Shown: one piece after another, positions 7,842 to 15,984 of the stretch | Layout: every line of letters begins with the position of its first letter | Position numbering within the stretch: the first letter of the stretch is position 1 | Source: Anaerolineae bacterium | GTDB taxonomy: Bacteria > Chloroflexota > Anaerolineae > 4572-78 > J111 | DNA length: 43,978 nt | Assembly (NCBI GenBank): GCA_020433805.1 | Contig: JAGRBZ010000019.1 | Location: 1-43,978, forward strand | Reading direction: 5' to 3' | The notes under the pieces: model-generated | Seen by the model: only the letters and a program-made list of their open reading frames with translations | Databases searched by the model: none | Told to the model about the DNA's origin: nothing | Made by a program: the position numbers and the translations under genes

Positions 7842-8558
7842 TTAGTTTTGATGTTCAGGCAACGGACGTTGGCCCGTCAGTTGCAATATGCACGTAAAGA
7901 TGAGCGAAACGCCTTGGAGCAAAAGTAAGATAAACCCGATGGGCGTTACGGCTTTGGCTAAATAGCGGGCGGCCAAGCCACCGGCATCGGGTGATGTTTC
8001 TTGAAGATTGAACGATTGCCCGACAAATCCCCAGGAGACATACAGGGCTAAGATACAAAATGGAATCAGAAAGAATATCGTCCCCAACATGTTGACCCAC
8101 ACTTGAACTTTCGGTGGGTAATTGACAAAAAAGATGTCAACCCGAACGTGGCGGTCGTGTTTAAGGGTGTAGGCAGCTCCAATCATGAAAATCAGGCCAA
8201 ATATATACCAGGATCCATCTTGCAGCGTGAGAAAACTTTGGCCGTAAACGTATCGCAGCAGCACGTTGACAAAAACAACCACAACGAGGAGCGTGGCAAA
8301 CCAACCAACACCGTAGCCAACATTTTCATTATAGGTATCAACAAAAGTAACGTACCCTTCCAAAGGGTTACTTTTTTTGCCGCGAAGCTCTCGCAGGGCA
8401 GTGGGAATAGTAATCAATAAGATGCCTAGGAATGCAAGCGCAATACCTAAAAATCCGCCTACGGGATCACCGTAATAGATAAGTAAAGAGTAGCCCATCA
8501 CTTCAGCCACGACAGCAAATAAACCAATGGCAACAAGAACAAGGCCAACAATTTTCAT
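7842..8558 (-). CDS. dctQ: TRAP transporter small permease subunit (DctQ)
   Basis: A 238-aa membrane protein with DctQ features. Hydrophobic segments lie at about 4-24, 36-56, 84-106, 121-136, 160-180 and 205-225. The core DctQ blocks are FVNVLLRYVYGQS, WYIFGLIFMIGAAYTLKHDR and HVRVDIF, the conserved arginine/aspartate loop. The extra N-terminal pair of segments makes it longer than the classic 160-180 aa form, as in the mannitol/chloroaromatic-type TRAP branch. The ATG is preceded by AAAGGAG. DctQ scaffolds DctM in the membrane. It is the first permease gene of the dctQM unit, and its start overlaps by ATGA the end of a short upstream frame (8555-8761). Confidence 0.92.
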   Translation of the reverse strand: MKIVGLVLVAIGLFAVVAEVMGYSLLIYYGDPVGGFLGIALAFLGILLITIPTALRELRGKKSNPLEGYVTFVDTYNENVGYGVGWFATLLVVVVFVNVLLRYVYGQSFLTLQDGSWYIFGLIFMIGAAYTLKHDRHVRVDIFFVNYPPKVQVWVNMLGTIFFLIPFCILALYVSWGFVGQSFNLQETSPDAGGLAARYLAKAVTPIGFILLLLQGVSLIFTCILQLTGQRPLPEHQN

Positions 8559-8761
8559 GCCAGAAACTCCTTTGGTATTGATTTGTCAAGGGGAAATAGT
8601 GAGTGGTCAATCTGACCCGGCTCGGACCATCCAGGCCAACAACAAGGGGTGGCAGATCCCTTTTGGCCGGTATGAATCTCATCAAGAATACATACTGCGC
8701 GAGAAGAGGATGTACCATATTCGTAAGCGGTACACCCTGAACACGCTTCGAAGATCAACAA
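8555..8761 (-). CDS. Possible 68-aa leader or small protein upstream of dctQ
   Basis: A short frame starts at TTG 8761 with AGGAGG (complement of 8769-8774) seven nt upstream, and its TGA stop overlaps the dctQ ATG as ATGA. Both features are what a translationally coupled small gene would show, and TTG with a strong ribosome site is used elsewhere in this window. The product is Cys-rich (CSGC, then PCCWPGW) and I recognise no family in it. It may be a leader peptide or a chance frame; dctQ has its own ribosome-binding site. Confidence 0.3.
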   Translation of the reverse strand: MLIFEACSGCTAYEYGTSSSRAVCILDEIHTGQKGSATPCCWPGWSEPGQIDHSLFPLDKSIPKEFLA

Positions 8762-9007
8762 ATCTTATCCTCCTTTGGATATCACGGCGTAGTGTAGACG
8801 TTTCTCAGACGATTAATTGTCTTGGGGGAACAAAGCGAGGCTAAGTGTACTGTCTCAGATATTTTATGGCAAATACCGAAGCCGGTTTTTTGTTGACCAG
8901 GATGTGAAAGGAACAAAGGCTAAGGCAAAGGCTGAGGCTGATGGGGAAGGGTTTTTCTTCGCGGGAGAAAGGCCTTATTTTGGAAGTAGAAATGATTTTT
9001 CGCTAGT

Positions 9008-9073
9008 AGAACAGGATGCACAAATTGGTAGATTACGGCGACCTTGATCCGCCAATCCTGCGCATCCTGTTCT
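9008..9073. repeat. Intergenic inverted repeat (CAGGATG type)
   Basis: AGAACAGGATGC (9008-9019) pairs perfectly with GCATCCTGTTCT (9062-9073), with further imperfect pairing inside (ATTGGTAGAT with ATCCGCCAAT). It lies just past the lutC stop. In the rest of the 8762-9098 stretch I see no gene; it must contain the dctQM promoter, which I could not pin down. Confidence 0.7.
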
Positions 9074-9098
9074 TCTTTGTATGCTGCGGCCCTACCTC

Positions 9099-9728
9099 TT
9101 AATCATCATACAGAACCACAATAAAGCGCTTCGGCCCGTGAACCCCAATCGCCAAAACTTGTTCGATATCGGCGGTTTTACTGGGGCCGCTGACCAGTAC
9201 CATATTGGCACCGGGTTTTCCCTGGCGGGCGGCTGTCCAGGTGAGAATGTCGCTAGTGAGGATCGAGGTTGGAACAATCGCCAGGTGAACCGGCGGCAGC
9301 AGCGTTGCCAGCCGGCTTTTGCCCGGCCCACTGCTGATGATAACCGATCCCGTTTCGGCCAGCGCCGCGTCGGCCCCGCTCAAACCCACATCGGCATCGG
9401 CGCAGAACGATTTGATGTCGCCTTCTGATTTACCGGCTGTAAACCACTCGAAGTCAGGCCAGCGCTCTTTTACATCCATCCCCTCGAGCGGAGCGGTATC
9501 ATTGACGACGACCCGTTTGGCTTGTAGTTCGTGAAGAATGGTGTCGATTTGATCCAGTGCTTCCTCATAACTGGCGGCTCGAAACACTTCGCCTTTCCCG
9601 GCGTTGAGGGTGTCGGTGAACCGTTCGGCCAGATCCGCAAAATTGCGCCGCGAGCGCCACGGCCCCGGATGCTCAGCCGGCTGCTCGTTGCGTTTCAGTT
9701 GGCTTAAAATTTGATCGCGCGCGCTCAT
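9099..9728 (-). CDS. lutC: Lactate utilization protein C (LUD domain)
   Basis: A 209-aa LUD (LutC/YkgG) family protein, the third component of the LutABC system that oxidises L-lactate to pyruvate in the cytoplasm or at the membrane face. The sequence shows the family core: LQAKRVVVNDT, DADVGLSGADAALAETGSVI and LLPPVHLAIVPTSILTSDI, ending in ANMVLVSGPSKTADIEQVL and GVHGPKRFIVVLYDD. The GPSKTADIE segment is the usual LutC signature. The length fits the family (about 190-240 aa). The ATG at 9728 overlaps the lutB stop by 4 nt, so lutA-lutB-lutC are translationally coupled. It is the last gene of the operon. Confidence 0.93.
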   Translation of the reverse strand: MSARDQILSQLKRNEQPAEHPGPWRSRRNFADLAERFTDTLNAGKGEVFRAASYEEALDQIDTILHELQAKRVVVNDTAPLEGMDVKERWPDFEWFTAGKSEGDIKSFCADADVGLSGADAALAETGSVIISSGPGKSRLATLLPPVHLAIVPTSILTSDILTWTAARQGKPGANMVLVSGPSKTADIEQVLAIGVHGPKRFIVVLYDD

Positions 9729-11149
9729 TGCTCACCTCCGTTTGCGTTGTCCAGTTCGCCCGATTGCCAGATGTCGTGGAAGGATCGTTTTGCCAGCGCC
9801 GGCGACTTACGCGCCTGACCGGGATTCAATTTTGACGGTAAATTTAACGACCCTTGCTTGGCTATCGGTTTTTGCAGTTGACGCACCAACGCCGTGCCGT
9901 ATTTAAAGAGCGACGGATTGGCGATACCAAAAGCGGCGGCCCGTTCCGTCATACTTTCCCACCAGGGCAAAACGCGCTGTTCGACTTCGTCGGCACGCAG
10001 CTCCAGCAGCATACGCGGCAGATCGATACGGGCCGGACAGACATCTTTGCAGGCCCCGCACAGCGAACTGGCGTGCGGCAGGCCGCTGTACTTATCCAGG
10101 CCAAACAGCAGCGGGGCGATAACTGCGCCAATGGGACCGCTGTAAGGATTGCCATAAGCGTGACCACCCGCTTCACGATAGACCGGGCAAGCGTTGAGGC
10201 AGGCTCCGCAACGAATACATTGCAGCACTTCTTCATATTTGGTGCCGATCAGCTTGCTGCGCCCGTTATCGAGAATAACAATGTGAACTTCTTGCGGGCC
10301 GTCAGCATCGTCGGCTCGGGCCGGGCCGGTGATGATGTTGGTGTAAATCGTCAGCGCCTGGCCGGTACTGCTGCGGGCCAGCAGCGACAGCCACACGGCG
10401 GCATCGTCCCAGGTGGGAGCCAACTTTTCCAACCCGACCACGGCCACGTGAACCGGCGGCGTACTGGTGACCAGCCGCCCGTTACCTTCGTTCATCACCA
10501 AAACCAGACTGCCGGTTTCGGCGACCATAATGTTACCGCCGGAAATGCCCATACCGGAGGCTAAAAACTTTTGGCGCAGCGTCTGGCGGGCCAACTCAGT
10601 GAGACCGGGAATGTCATCGGCTGACACTTGCTGACCGGTTTCTTTGGTAAACATCTCCGCTATCTGATGGCGCGTTTTGTGAATGGCCGGGGCGATGATG
10701 TGTGATGGCGGGTCGCCGGCCAACTGGATGATCCACTCACCCAGGTCGGTCTCGACCGGCTCGATGCCGGCCTGCGACAACACCTGGTTGAGGTGAATCT
10801 CTTCGGTAGCCATCGACTTGCTTTTGGTGACCAGCTTAACGCCGTGCCGCTGGGCAATATCGAGCACTATGCGGCAGGCATCGTCGCCGGTAGCGGCCCA
10901 GTGGACCTGCGTACCGGCGGCAGTGGCGTTCTTTTCAAAGGTTTCCAGATGGGTAGCCAACTGGGAGAGTGTTGCGGACCGAATTTTCTTGAAATGATCG
11001 CGCATCGGTTCAACATCGGGCACTTCGGCCAGGGCAGCGGTGCGCCCGCTGCCAAACTTGTGGGTGGCACCTTCTATGGCACTTTGCAACTGAATATCTT
11101 CAATCGCTACAAAGGCACTGTGGCGGAATTCATGCATGGTTGCGGTCAT
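9725..11149 (-). CDS. lutB: Lactate utilization iron-sulfur protein B
   Basis: A 474-aa protein with an N-terminal LUD domain (about 60-290) and a C-terminal ferredoxin-like part. The LUD region has VKLVTKSKSMATEEIHLN, ISGGNIMVAETGSLVLV and TSTPPVHVAVVGLEKL. Two [4Fe-4S] motifs follow: CIRCGACLNACPVY (about 312-325) and CGACKDVCP. LutB passes electrons from lactate oxidation between LutA and the respiratory chain. A short cofactor-poor tail ends the protein. Length and domain order match the family (about 470 aa). It overlaps lutA upstream and lutC downstream by 4 nt each. Confidence 0.94.
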   Translation of the reverse strand: MTATMHEFRHSAFVAIEDIQLQSAIEGATHKFGSGRTAALAEVPDVEPMRDHFKKIRSATLSQLATHLETFEKNATAAGTQVHWAATGDDACRIVLDIAQRHGVKLVTKSKSMATEEIHLNQVLSQAGIEPVETDLGEWIIQLAGDPPSHIIAPAIHKTRHQIAEMFTKETGQQVSADDIPGLTELARQTLRQKFLASGMGISGGNIMVAETGSLVLVMNEGNGRLVTSTPPVHVAVVGLEKLAPTWDDAAVWLSLLARSSTGQALTIYTNIITGPARADDADGPQEVHIVILDNGRSKLIGTKYEEVLQCIRCGACLNACPVYREAGGHAYGNPYSGPIGAVIAPLLFGLDKYSGLPHASSLCGACKDVCPARIDLPRMLLELRADEVEQRVLPWWESMTERAAAFGIANPSLFKYGTALVRQLQKPIAKQGSLNLPSKLNPGQARKSPALAKRSFHDIWQSGELDNANGGEQ

Positions 11150-11874
11150 CGAGTCATCTCCTCTAATACGGTGGCTAAATGCTCAACCTTAAATGGTTTG
11201 CCGTCGACCAGACCGCGCATCTGCATCAAGCAGCCGGGATCGGATGTGACCAGAGTTGGGGCCTGGGTCTCTTGGGCTTGATCTAGCTTGGCATTGGTCA
11301 TTGCGTTGGAAACTTCGGGCATACGGATGCAGAACAGCCCGCCGAAACCGCAGCAGCGTTCCGAGTCTTCCATCTCGTCGATGGTGCAGCCGGTGGCCTC
11401 TAAACATTGGCGCGGCTCCTGTTTCACGCCGAGCATACGGTTCATATGGCACGAGTCGTGGTAGGTGACGGTCCGCGCTTGCGCCGATTGCGTCGGCTCC
11501 CATTGGGCTTGATGAATGAGAAATTCGCTGAGTTCAAAGGTCTTGGCGGCTAGCCGGCGGGCGTGCTCCTGCCACTCCGGATCATCTTCAAAGAGATGAA
11601 TATACTCCTGCCGGATCATGGTAGTGCAGGAACCGCTGGGCAAAACAACGGCATCGTACTTGGCAAAGGCAGCAATCGTGCGTTTGGCCATATGCCGCGC
11701 CTCGTCGCGGAAGCCGCTGTTGAAAAAAGGCTGGCCGCAACAGGTCTGCTCCATCGGGAAATCGACCTCATAGCCGGCCCGGCGCAGCACCTTTACGGTA
11801 GAGACACCCACTTCCGGCATCATTTGATCAACGGTGCAGGTGACCAGTAGTGCCACCCGTTTAGATAGGTTCAT
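11146..11874 (-). CDS. lutA: Lactate utilization protein A (CCG-domain subunit)
   Basis: A 242-aa protein with two cysteine-rich CCG domains, which in this family bind Fe-S or haem-linked redox centres. The first has LVTCTVDQMMPEVG and MEQTCCGQPFFNSGF, the second TYHDSCHMNRMLG and SERCCGFGGLFCIRMPEVS. ATG at 11874 is chosen because AGGAAGAGG precedes it and MNLSKRVALLVTCTVDQMMP is a standard LutA start; longer in-frame starts would run into the regulator gene. The length matches the family (about 238-245 aa). It lies 43 nt after the lutR stop and overlaps lutB by 4 nt, so lutR-lutA-lutB-lutC form one transcription unit. Confidence 0.94.
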   Translation of the reverse strand: MNLSKRVALLVTCTVDQMMPEVGVSTVKVLRRAGYEVDFPMEQTCCGQPFFNSGFRDEARHMAKRTIAAFAKYDAVVLPSGSCTTMIRQEYIHLFEDDPEWQEHARRLAAKTFELSEFLIHQAQWEPTQSAQARTVTYHDSCHMNRMLGVKQEPRQCLEATGCTIDEMEDSERCCGFGGLFCIRMPEVSNAMTNAKLDQAQETQAPTLVTSDPGCLMQMRGLVDGKPFKVEHLATVLEEMTR

Positions 11875-11917
11875 GTCCTCTTCCTTTCTCTTCATTGAAT
11901 CGTGCTTCATTATAGAT

Positions 11918-12622
11918 TTATAATACCGCACCCACCTCTTGGCCCCAGTGCGAGAGGTGTTGGCGAACGACATGGGCGATGGTATCGGTTTGACCATTTT
12001 GTACGGCTTGAACAATGGCGCGATGTTCGGCAATGAGTTGTTCGAGATTGCTTGATTTAGCCAGAGTCGAGCGGATGGAAGCAAAAAACATGTCTTCCAC
12101 AGTCCGTCCGATTTTTTGGATAAGAGAATTGTGTGTTGCGTCTAAAATCGAGAGGTGGAAATCGAGGTCGTAACGGGCCAGTTGATCGGGGTCTTGTTCG
12201 GGCAATCGAGCGTAACGGGCAAATGCTTCTTCGGCCTTAAGAATGTGAGGCCAATCTTCGGTGGTTGCTTTGTGAGCAGCCAGTTGGTAACCGCCAATTT
12301 CGAGCAGGGCGCGCAGTTCGAGCAACTCTGTGCCGGAGCCGGTTTCCAACAGTAGAGCAAAAACAAGAGGATTCAAGGCGCTGGCCGTTGGTTTATCGGC
12401 AATGTAGGTGCCATCGCCCTGCTGAATTTTGACCACACCCAAGGCCCGCAGCATTTTCATCGCTTCGCGGATGGAGCCGCGCCCGACGCCCAATTGCTCG
12501 CACAGTTCGGCTTCAGAGGGCAAGCGCTGGCCCGGCTTTAGATCGCCATGCAAAATAGCCTCTTTAAAGGTGTTGATAATATCTTCCACGGCGTTGGGGC
12601 GTCTGAGCGTACCAAAGGTCAT
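11918..12622 (-). CDS. GntR-family regulator, FadR/FCD subfamily, of the lut operon
   Basis: A 234-aa transcription factor. Residues about 8-75 form the GntR winged helix (GDLKPGQRLPSEAELCEQLG, then VGRGSIREAMKMLRALGVV and IQQGDGTYIAD). Residues about 95-225 form the all-helical FCD ligand domain, with metal/ligand residues in DLDFHLSILDATHN and AEHRAIVQAVQNG. FCD regulators of this type (LldR, LutR, GlcC) sense lactate, glycolate or related acids and release DNA when they bind ligand. The ATG is preceded by AGGTGG. Being first in the lut unit, downstream of a palindromic site at 12664-12679, it is probably autoregulated and controls lutABC. Which acid it senses is not visible. Confidence 0.92.
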   Translation of the reverse strand: MTFGTLRRPNAVEDIINTFKEAILHGDLKPGQRLPSEAELCEQLGVGRGSIREAMKMLRALGVVKIQQGDGTYIADKPTASALNPLVFALLLETGSGTELLELRALLEIGGYQLAAHKATTEDWPHILKAEEAFARYARLPEQDPDQLARYDLDFHLSILDATHNSLIQKIGRTVEDMFFASIRSTLAKSSNLEQLIAEHRAIVQAVQNGQTDTIAHVVRQHLSHWGQEVGAVL

Positions 12623-12645
12623 ACGGTGACCACCTTTTTGAATTT

Positions 12646-12679
12646 TTTATACCAGGGTGTAAACATCATACGTATGATG
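12646..12679 (-). promoter_or_regulatory. Extended -10 promoter and palindromic operator of lutR-lutABC
   Basis: On the minus strand TGGTATAAA (complement of 12646-12654) is an extended -10 element. The perfect 16-bp palindrome CATCATACGTATGATG (12664-12679) lies about 12 bp upstream, where a -35 element would be, and a half-site ATGATGTTT follows at about 12681-12689. The position suits repression by the adjacent FadR-type regulator. Confidence 0.65.
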
Positions 12680-12739
12680 TATGATGTTTAATAGTCTATC
12701 CTAACTTTTAAGGGATGTCAAGAATGATTTTTTTTCGGT

Positions 12740-14140
12740 TTAGGAACTAGTTCGTTCGCCGGGAAAGATTTTGCCCGGATTAAGAATGTTGTTTGGGTCG
12801 AGCGTTTGTTTGATGCTGCGCATAACGTCCAAGGCCGGGCCGTGTTCCTGGCGCATATAGCCGACTTTCCCAATGCCGACGCCATGTTCGCCGGTAGCCG
12901 TGCCGCCCAGTTCCAGCGCCCGTTGAATGAGTTCTTTATGAAATGCCACGGCCCGTCCATAATTGCTATCGTCGTAGGGTAATAGAACGTGCATATTGCC
13001 GTCGCCGGCATGGCCGAGCATATGACCGGCGACATTGTGTTTGCTCAGGCTCTGTTCAATTTGTTCGACGATGGCTGGATAATGGCTAATAGGAATAGCA
13101 GCATCGAGGGTTAACAGTTTTTTATCGACATAGTATTCCTGCGCGTAGTCATAGGCGTGATGGCGACCGTACCACAACTTCTTACGTTCAGCCGGATCGG
13201 TGGTCGCGGTGAAGGTTCGTGCGCCGAGTTCCGTGCAGATCTGTTTTACTCTTTCCAGGCCGAGGTGCAACGCGGATTCGTGGGTGGCGTGAAATTCCAT
13301 AAAAAGGGTGTGATTGTGATCTAGACTAAGCCCGCCCACCGTGTTGATCATGGCGATGGTCTGAGCATCGATAAATTCCAGGGCCGCCGGGTCGAGGCCG
13401 CCGCCTTTGATCTTGACGACTGCCTGCACCGCCGCCCCCACTGCATCGAACGAGGCCACGACCGCGCTGACGTATTTCGGTAATGGCAGCAACTTCAACG
13501 TGGCTTCAGTTATCACGCCGAGCGTACCCTCGCTGCCGACGAACAGGTGCAGCAAATCGTAGCCCGATGACTGCTTAATCGAGCGGGAGCCGACTTGAAT
13601 GATCCGCCCGTCGGCCAGGGCCACTTGGCAGCGCAGCACGTTATCTTTGCATGCACCGTATTTGACTGCCTTTGGTCCGGCGGCGTTGTTGGCGAGCATC
13701 CCGCCGATGGTGGCATCGCCGCCGGGATCGGGCGGGAAGAAGAGGCCGAGCGGTTCCAACTCCTGGTTAAGCTCTTTGTACTTCTTGCCGGCTTCGACCG
13801 TTACCTGAAGATCATCGGCATGAACCTGGATAACGGCGTTCATCTTTTCCGTGGAGAGCAAAATGCCGCCAAAAAGCGGGATCGGGTTGCCTTCAACAGA
13901 GGTGCCGGCTCCCCAGGCCGTGACGGGAATCTGCTGTTCATTGGCAAATTTAAGGACAGCAGCGACCTGATCCGCTGTTTGGGGCCAAACCACGACATCA
14001 CTTAAGCGAGGCGTATGGCTAGAGACATCGAAGGCGCGTTGGCTGCGGTCGGCTTCGGCGGTGCTGAGATTGTCGGGACCAACGATGGTTGCCAGCGTGT
14101 CGAGTAGGGTAGCGGTTAGAGGTTGGTATTCGTTCTTCAT
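12740..14140 (-). CDS. glcD: FAD-linked oxidase, GlcD / D-lactate dehydrogenase type
   Basis: A 466-aa flavoprotein of the GlcD/D-2-hydroxyacid dehydrogenase family. ATG at 14140 has GGAGA upstream, and MKNEYQPLTATLLDTLATIV is a fitting start; a longer in-frame start adds 29 unlikely residues. The FAD_binding_4 (PCMH) domain covers about 40-220 with VVWPQTADQVAAVLKFANE, AWGAGTSVEGNPIP and IGGMLANNAAGPKAVKYG. The FAD-oxidase C-terminal domain covers about 225-460 and ends with GTATGEHGVGIGKVGYM. It would oxidise D-lactate, glycolate or a related 2-hydroxy acid. No glcE or glcF follows, but lutA carries GlcF-like CCG domains. It lies upstream of lutR on the same strand with its own promoter. 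Confidence 0.92.
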   Translation of the reverse strand: MKNEYQPLTATLLDTLATIVGPDNLSTAEADRSQRAFDVSSHTPRLSDVVVWPQTADQVAAVLKFANEQQIPVTAWGAGTSVEGNPIPLFGGILLSTEKMNAVIQVHADDLQVTVEAGKKYKELNQELEPLGLFFPPDPGGDATIGGMLANNAAGPKAVKYGACKDNVLRCQVALADGRIIQVGSRSIKQSSGYDLLHLFVGSEGTLGVITEATLKLLPLPKYVSAVVASFDAVGAAVQAVVKIKGGGLDPAALEFIDAQTIAMINTVGGLSLDHNHTLFMEFHATHESALHLGLERVKQICTELGARTFTATTDPAERKKLWYGRHHAYDYAQEYYVDKKLLTLDAAIPISHYPAIVEQIEQSLSKHNVAGHMLGHAGDGNMHVLLPYDDSNYGRAVAFHKELIQRALELGGTATGEHGVGIGKVGYMRQEHGPALDVMRSIKQTLDPNNILNPGKIFPGERTSS

Positions 14141-14217
14141 TGAATGTTCTCCGAATGTTCTTCCAACGCAAGCGATGCGTTTGTTATTAGTGATGTGTGA
14201 TAGGTAATGGAAAATTG

Positions 14218-14247
14218 AGTATAACACACTCGCGAAAAGCGTGCCAA
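14218..14247 (-). promoter_or_regulatory. Promoter for glcD
   Basis: On the minus strand: TTGGCA (complement of 14242-14247), an 18-bp spacer and TATACT (complement of 14218-14223), about 78 nt before the ATG. Confidence 0.5.
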
Positions 14248-14320
14248 ACCAATTTTTGAGAGATGTTGCCCTGTTATCTGCTTGGTCTCGGCCAAAACTT
14301 AAATGGCGTAATCGCTATTT

Positions 14321-14349
14321 TTGCCTATCTTACCTGCCGTCGATATAAT
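14321..14349 (+). promoter_or_regulatory. Promoter of the riboswitch-cbi operon
   Basis: TTGCCT (14321-14326), a 17-bp spacer and a perfect TATAAT (14344-14349). Transcription would start near 14356, about 20 nt before the riboswitch. Confidence 0.65.
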
Positions 14350-14375
14350 GGGATGAATAAAAATGTACCCTTTTT

Positions 14376-14565
<190 letters not shown>

Positions 14566-14626
14566 CTTTACACAACCTCGTGGAAGGGGGTGGAAGTAAA
14601 AGACACTGAACACAGTGGATTTTCTA

Positions 14627-14658
14627 CCCGACCTTAATGAATGAGGTCGGGTTTTTTT
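14627..14658 (+). terminator. Riboswitch expression-platform terminator
   Basis: CCCGACCT (14627-14634) pairs with AGGTCGGG (14644-14651), followed by a run of seven T, 43 nt before the cbiM start. It is probably the regulated terminator of the cobalamin riboswitch. Confidence 0.85.
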
Positions 14659-14700
14659 ATGGCTGTTTTGTAAGCTACTCATCGTAGAGGGAGAACAAGT

Positions 14701-15462
14701 ATGGTTTCAAAGAAACGGTTAGGCTGGAGTTTATTGCTCACTTTGCCTCTGCTGGTGGGCGTCAATATTGCCTGGGCGCGTCCGGCGGAACTGCCGCAGA
14801 CGATGCACATCATGGAAGGTTTCTTACCGCTTGGCTGGGCGATTTTTTGGTGGGTTGTAGCCACTCCTTTTTGGATTGTCGGCTTTCTCCGCGTTAAAAA
14901 GATACTCACCGAGCGCCCGGAGCAGCGCCTTCTGCTGGGGTTAGCCGGCGGCTTTGTTTTTGTGTTGAGCGCCTTGAAAATCCCCAGCGTCACCGGCTCC
15001 AGCAGCCATCCGACCGGCACCGGCCTGGGAACGATCTTGTTTGGGCCGTTTGTAGTTGGTATTCTGGGTACCATCGCCCTCATCTTTCAAGCGTTGTTGG
15101 TCGCCCACGGCGGTATCTCGACGCTGGGGGCCAACGCGATGAGTATGGCTATCGGCGGGCCGCTGGTAGCGTACGGTGTTTGGCTGCTCTTGCGTGGGAA
15201 AGTTCCCACCTACGTCAACGTTTTTGCCACCGCCTTTGTGGCCGATTTAGCCACGTACGTTATCACTACCACCCAATTGGCGTTGGCCTTCCCCGACCCG
15301 GTTAGCGGTTTTATTGGCTCGTGGCTGACGTTTGCCGCTATCTTTGCCGTTACCCAAATTCCCCTGGCTGTGGCCGAAGGGATATTGACCGTGCTTATTT
15401 TCAACGCCTTGCAAACCTCGGCCACCACCGAGATGCGAGCCTTAGGGTTACAGGAGGTATAA
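14701..15462 (+). CDS. cbiM: Cobalt ECF transporter S component CbiM
   Basis: A 253-aa membrane protein, the substrate-binding component of the CbiMNQO cobalt importer. A cleavable-looking signal peptide (about 1-26, ending NIAWA) precedes the family start [17 protein letters not shown]. Met and His at its beginning coordinate cobalt in characterised CbiM/NikM proteins. About six hydrophobic segments follow, with [57 protein letters not shown] and [17 protein letters not shown] as clear CbiM blocks. The His residues of the SSHPTG and LLVAHGG loops are present. ATG at 14701 follows a GAGGGAGAA ribosome site. The operon order cbiM-cbiN-cbiQ-cbiO and the upstream riboswitch support cobalt, not nickel. 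Confidence 0.95.
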   Translation: MVSKKRLGWSLLLTLPLLVGVNIAWARPAELPQTMHIMEGFLPLGWAIFWWVVATPFWIVGFLRVKKILTERPEQRLLLGLAGGFVFVLSALKIPSVTGSSSHPTGTGLGTILFGPFVVGILGTIALIFQALLVAHGGISTLGANAMSMAIGGPLVAYGVWLLLRGKVPTYVNVFATAFVADLATYVITTTQLALAFPDPVSGFIGSWLTFAAIFAVTQIPLAVAEGILTVLIFNALQTSATTEMRALGLQEV

Positions 15463-15463
15463 T

Positions 15464-15796
15464 ATGGCATCGCAAGTTCACGCTCAACCGAAACGCCTCG
15501 GCACCGGAGTAATTGTTCTGGGGATTATCGCCATTGTCCTATTAATGACCATTCCCCTTTTTCTCGTACCCGATAGCGAATTTGGTGGCTCCGATGGCGC
15601 AGGATCGGAAGCCATTGCGACCATCGCGCCTGATTATAACTCGGAATGGATAACCAACTTCTGGGCACCGCCCGGCGGCGAAACCGAAAGCATGCTCTTT
15701 GCTCTGCAAGCGACCGTCGGCGGCATCCTGATCGGCTATCTGTTTGGCTATCTACGCGGTCGAAAAACGGCGCAGCGGTCGCCGGATAAACAGTGA
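15464..15796 (+). CDS. cbiN: Cobalt transport accessory protein CbiN
   Basis: A 110-aa protein with two membrane segments (about 15-37 and 80-97) joined by an extracytoplasmic loop. The loop begins with FGGSDGAGSEAI and continues IAPDYNSEWITNFWAPPGGE; the second helix is typical CbiN, ETESMLFALQATVGGILIGY. CbiN assists metal loading of CbiM in the CbiMNQO complex. The length is normal for the family (about 90-115 aa). The ATG lies one nt after the cbiM stop, with CAGGAGGT upstream inside the end of cbiM, so the pair are coupled. A low-complexity tract separates it from cbiQ. Confidence 0.93.
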   Translation: MASQVHAQPKRLGTGVIVLGIIAIVLLMTIPLFLVPDSEFGGSDGAGSEAIATIAPDYNSEWITNFWAPPGGETESMLFALQATVGGILIGYLFGYLRGRKTAQRSPDKQ

Positions 15797-15955
15797 TGGT
15801 TAGATAGTTGGATAGTTGGGTAGTTGGTTGGATAGATAGATAGATAGATGGATAGATGGATGGATGGATGGATGGATGATTGGAAATTAGGAGATAAGGA
15901 GATTTTTTAGACCAATCTCCCAATCTCTAATCTCCAATCTCTAATCTCCCTTTGC
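15797..15955. repeat. Low-complexity GATAGATGG tract plus inverted AATCTCC words between cbiN and cbiQ
   Basis: 15805-15880 consists of imperfect repeats of GATAGTTGG, GATAGATA and GATGGATGG. From 15880, ATTAGGAGATAAGGAGAT is followed after a short loop by CCAATCTCCCAATCTC and similar words, a degenerate inverted repeat ending near 15950. The tract sits inside the cbi operon. Confidence 0.8.
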
Positions 15956-15984
15956 CGCTTCAACATTACATTTAGAGGACTCCC

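Noticed and set aside
8817..9047. A 76-codon plus-strand frame
   Set aside because: No ribosome site, Lys/Ala-rich low-complexity product, and it ends in the 9008-9073 inverted repeat.
9854..10564. A 236-codon plus-strand frame
   Set aside because: Antisense of lutB, a well-recognised protein; the frame results from high GC at third positions.
11875..12084. Longer N-terminus of LutA
   Set aside because: It would overlap the regulator gene by 167 nt and add 70 residues absent from the family; ATG 11874 has a good ribosome site.
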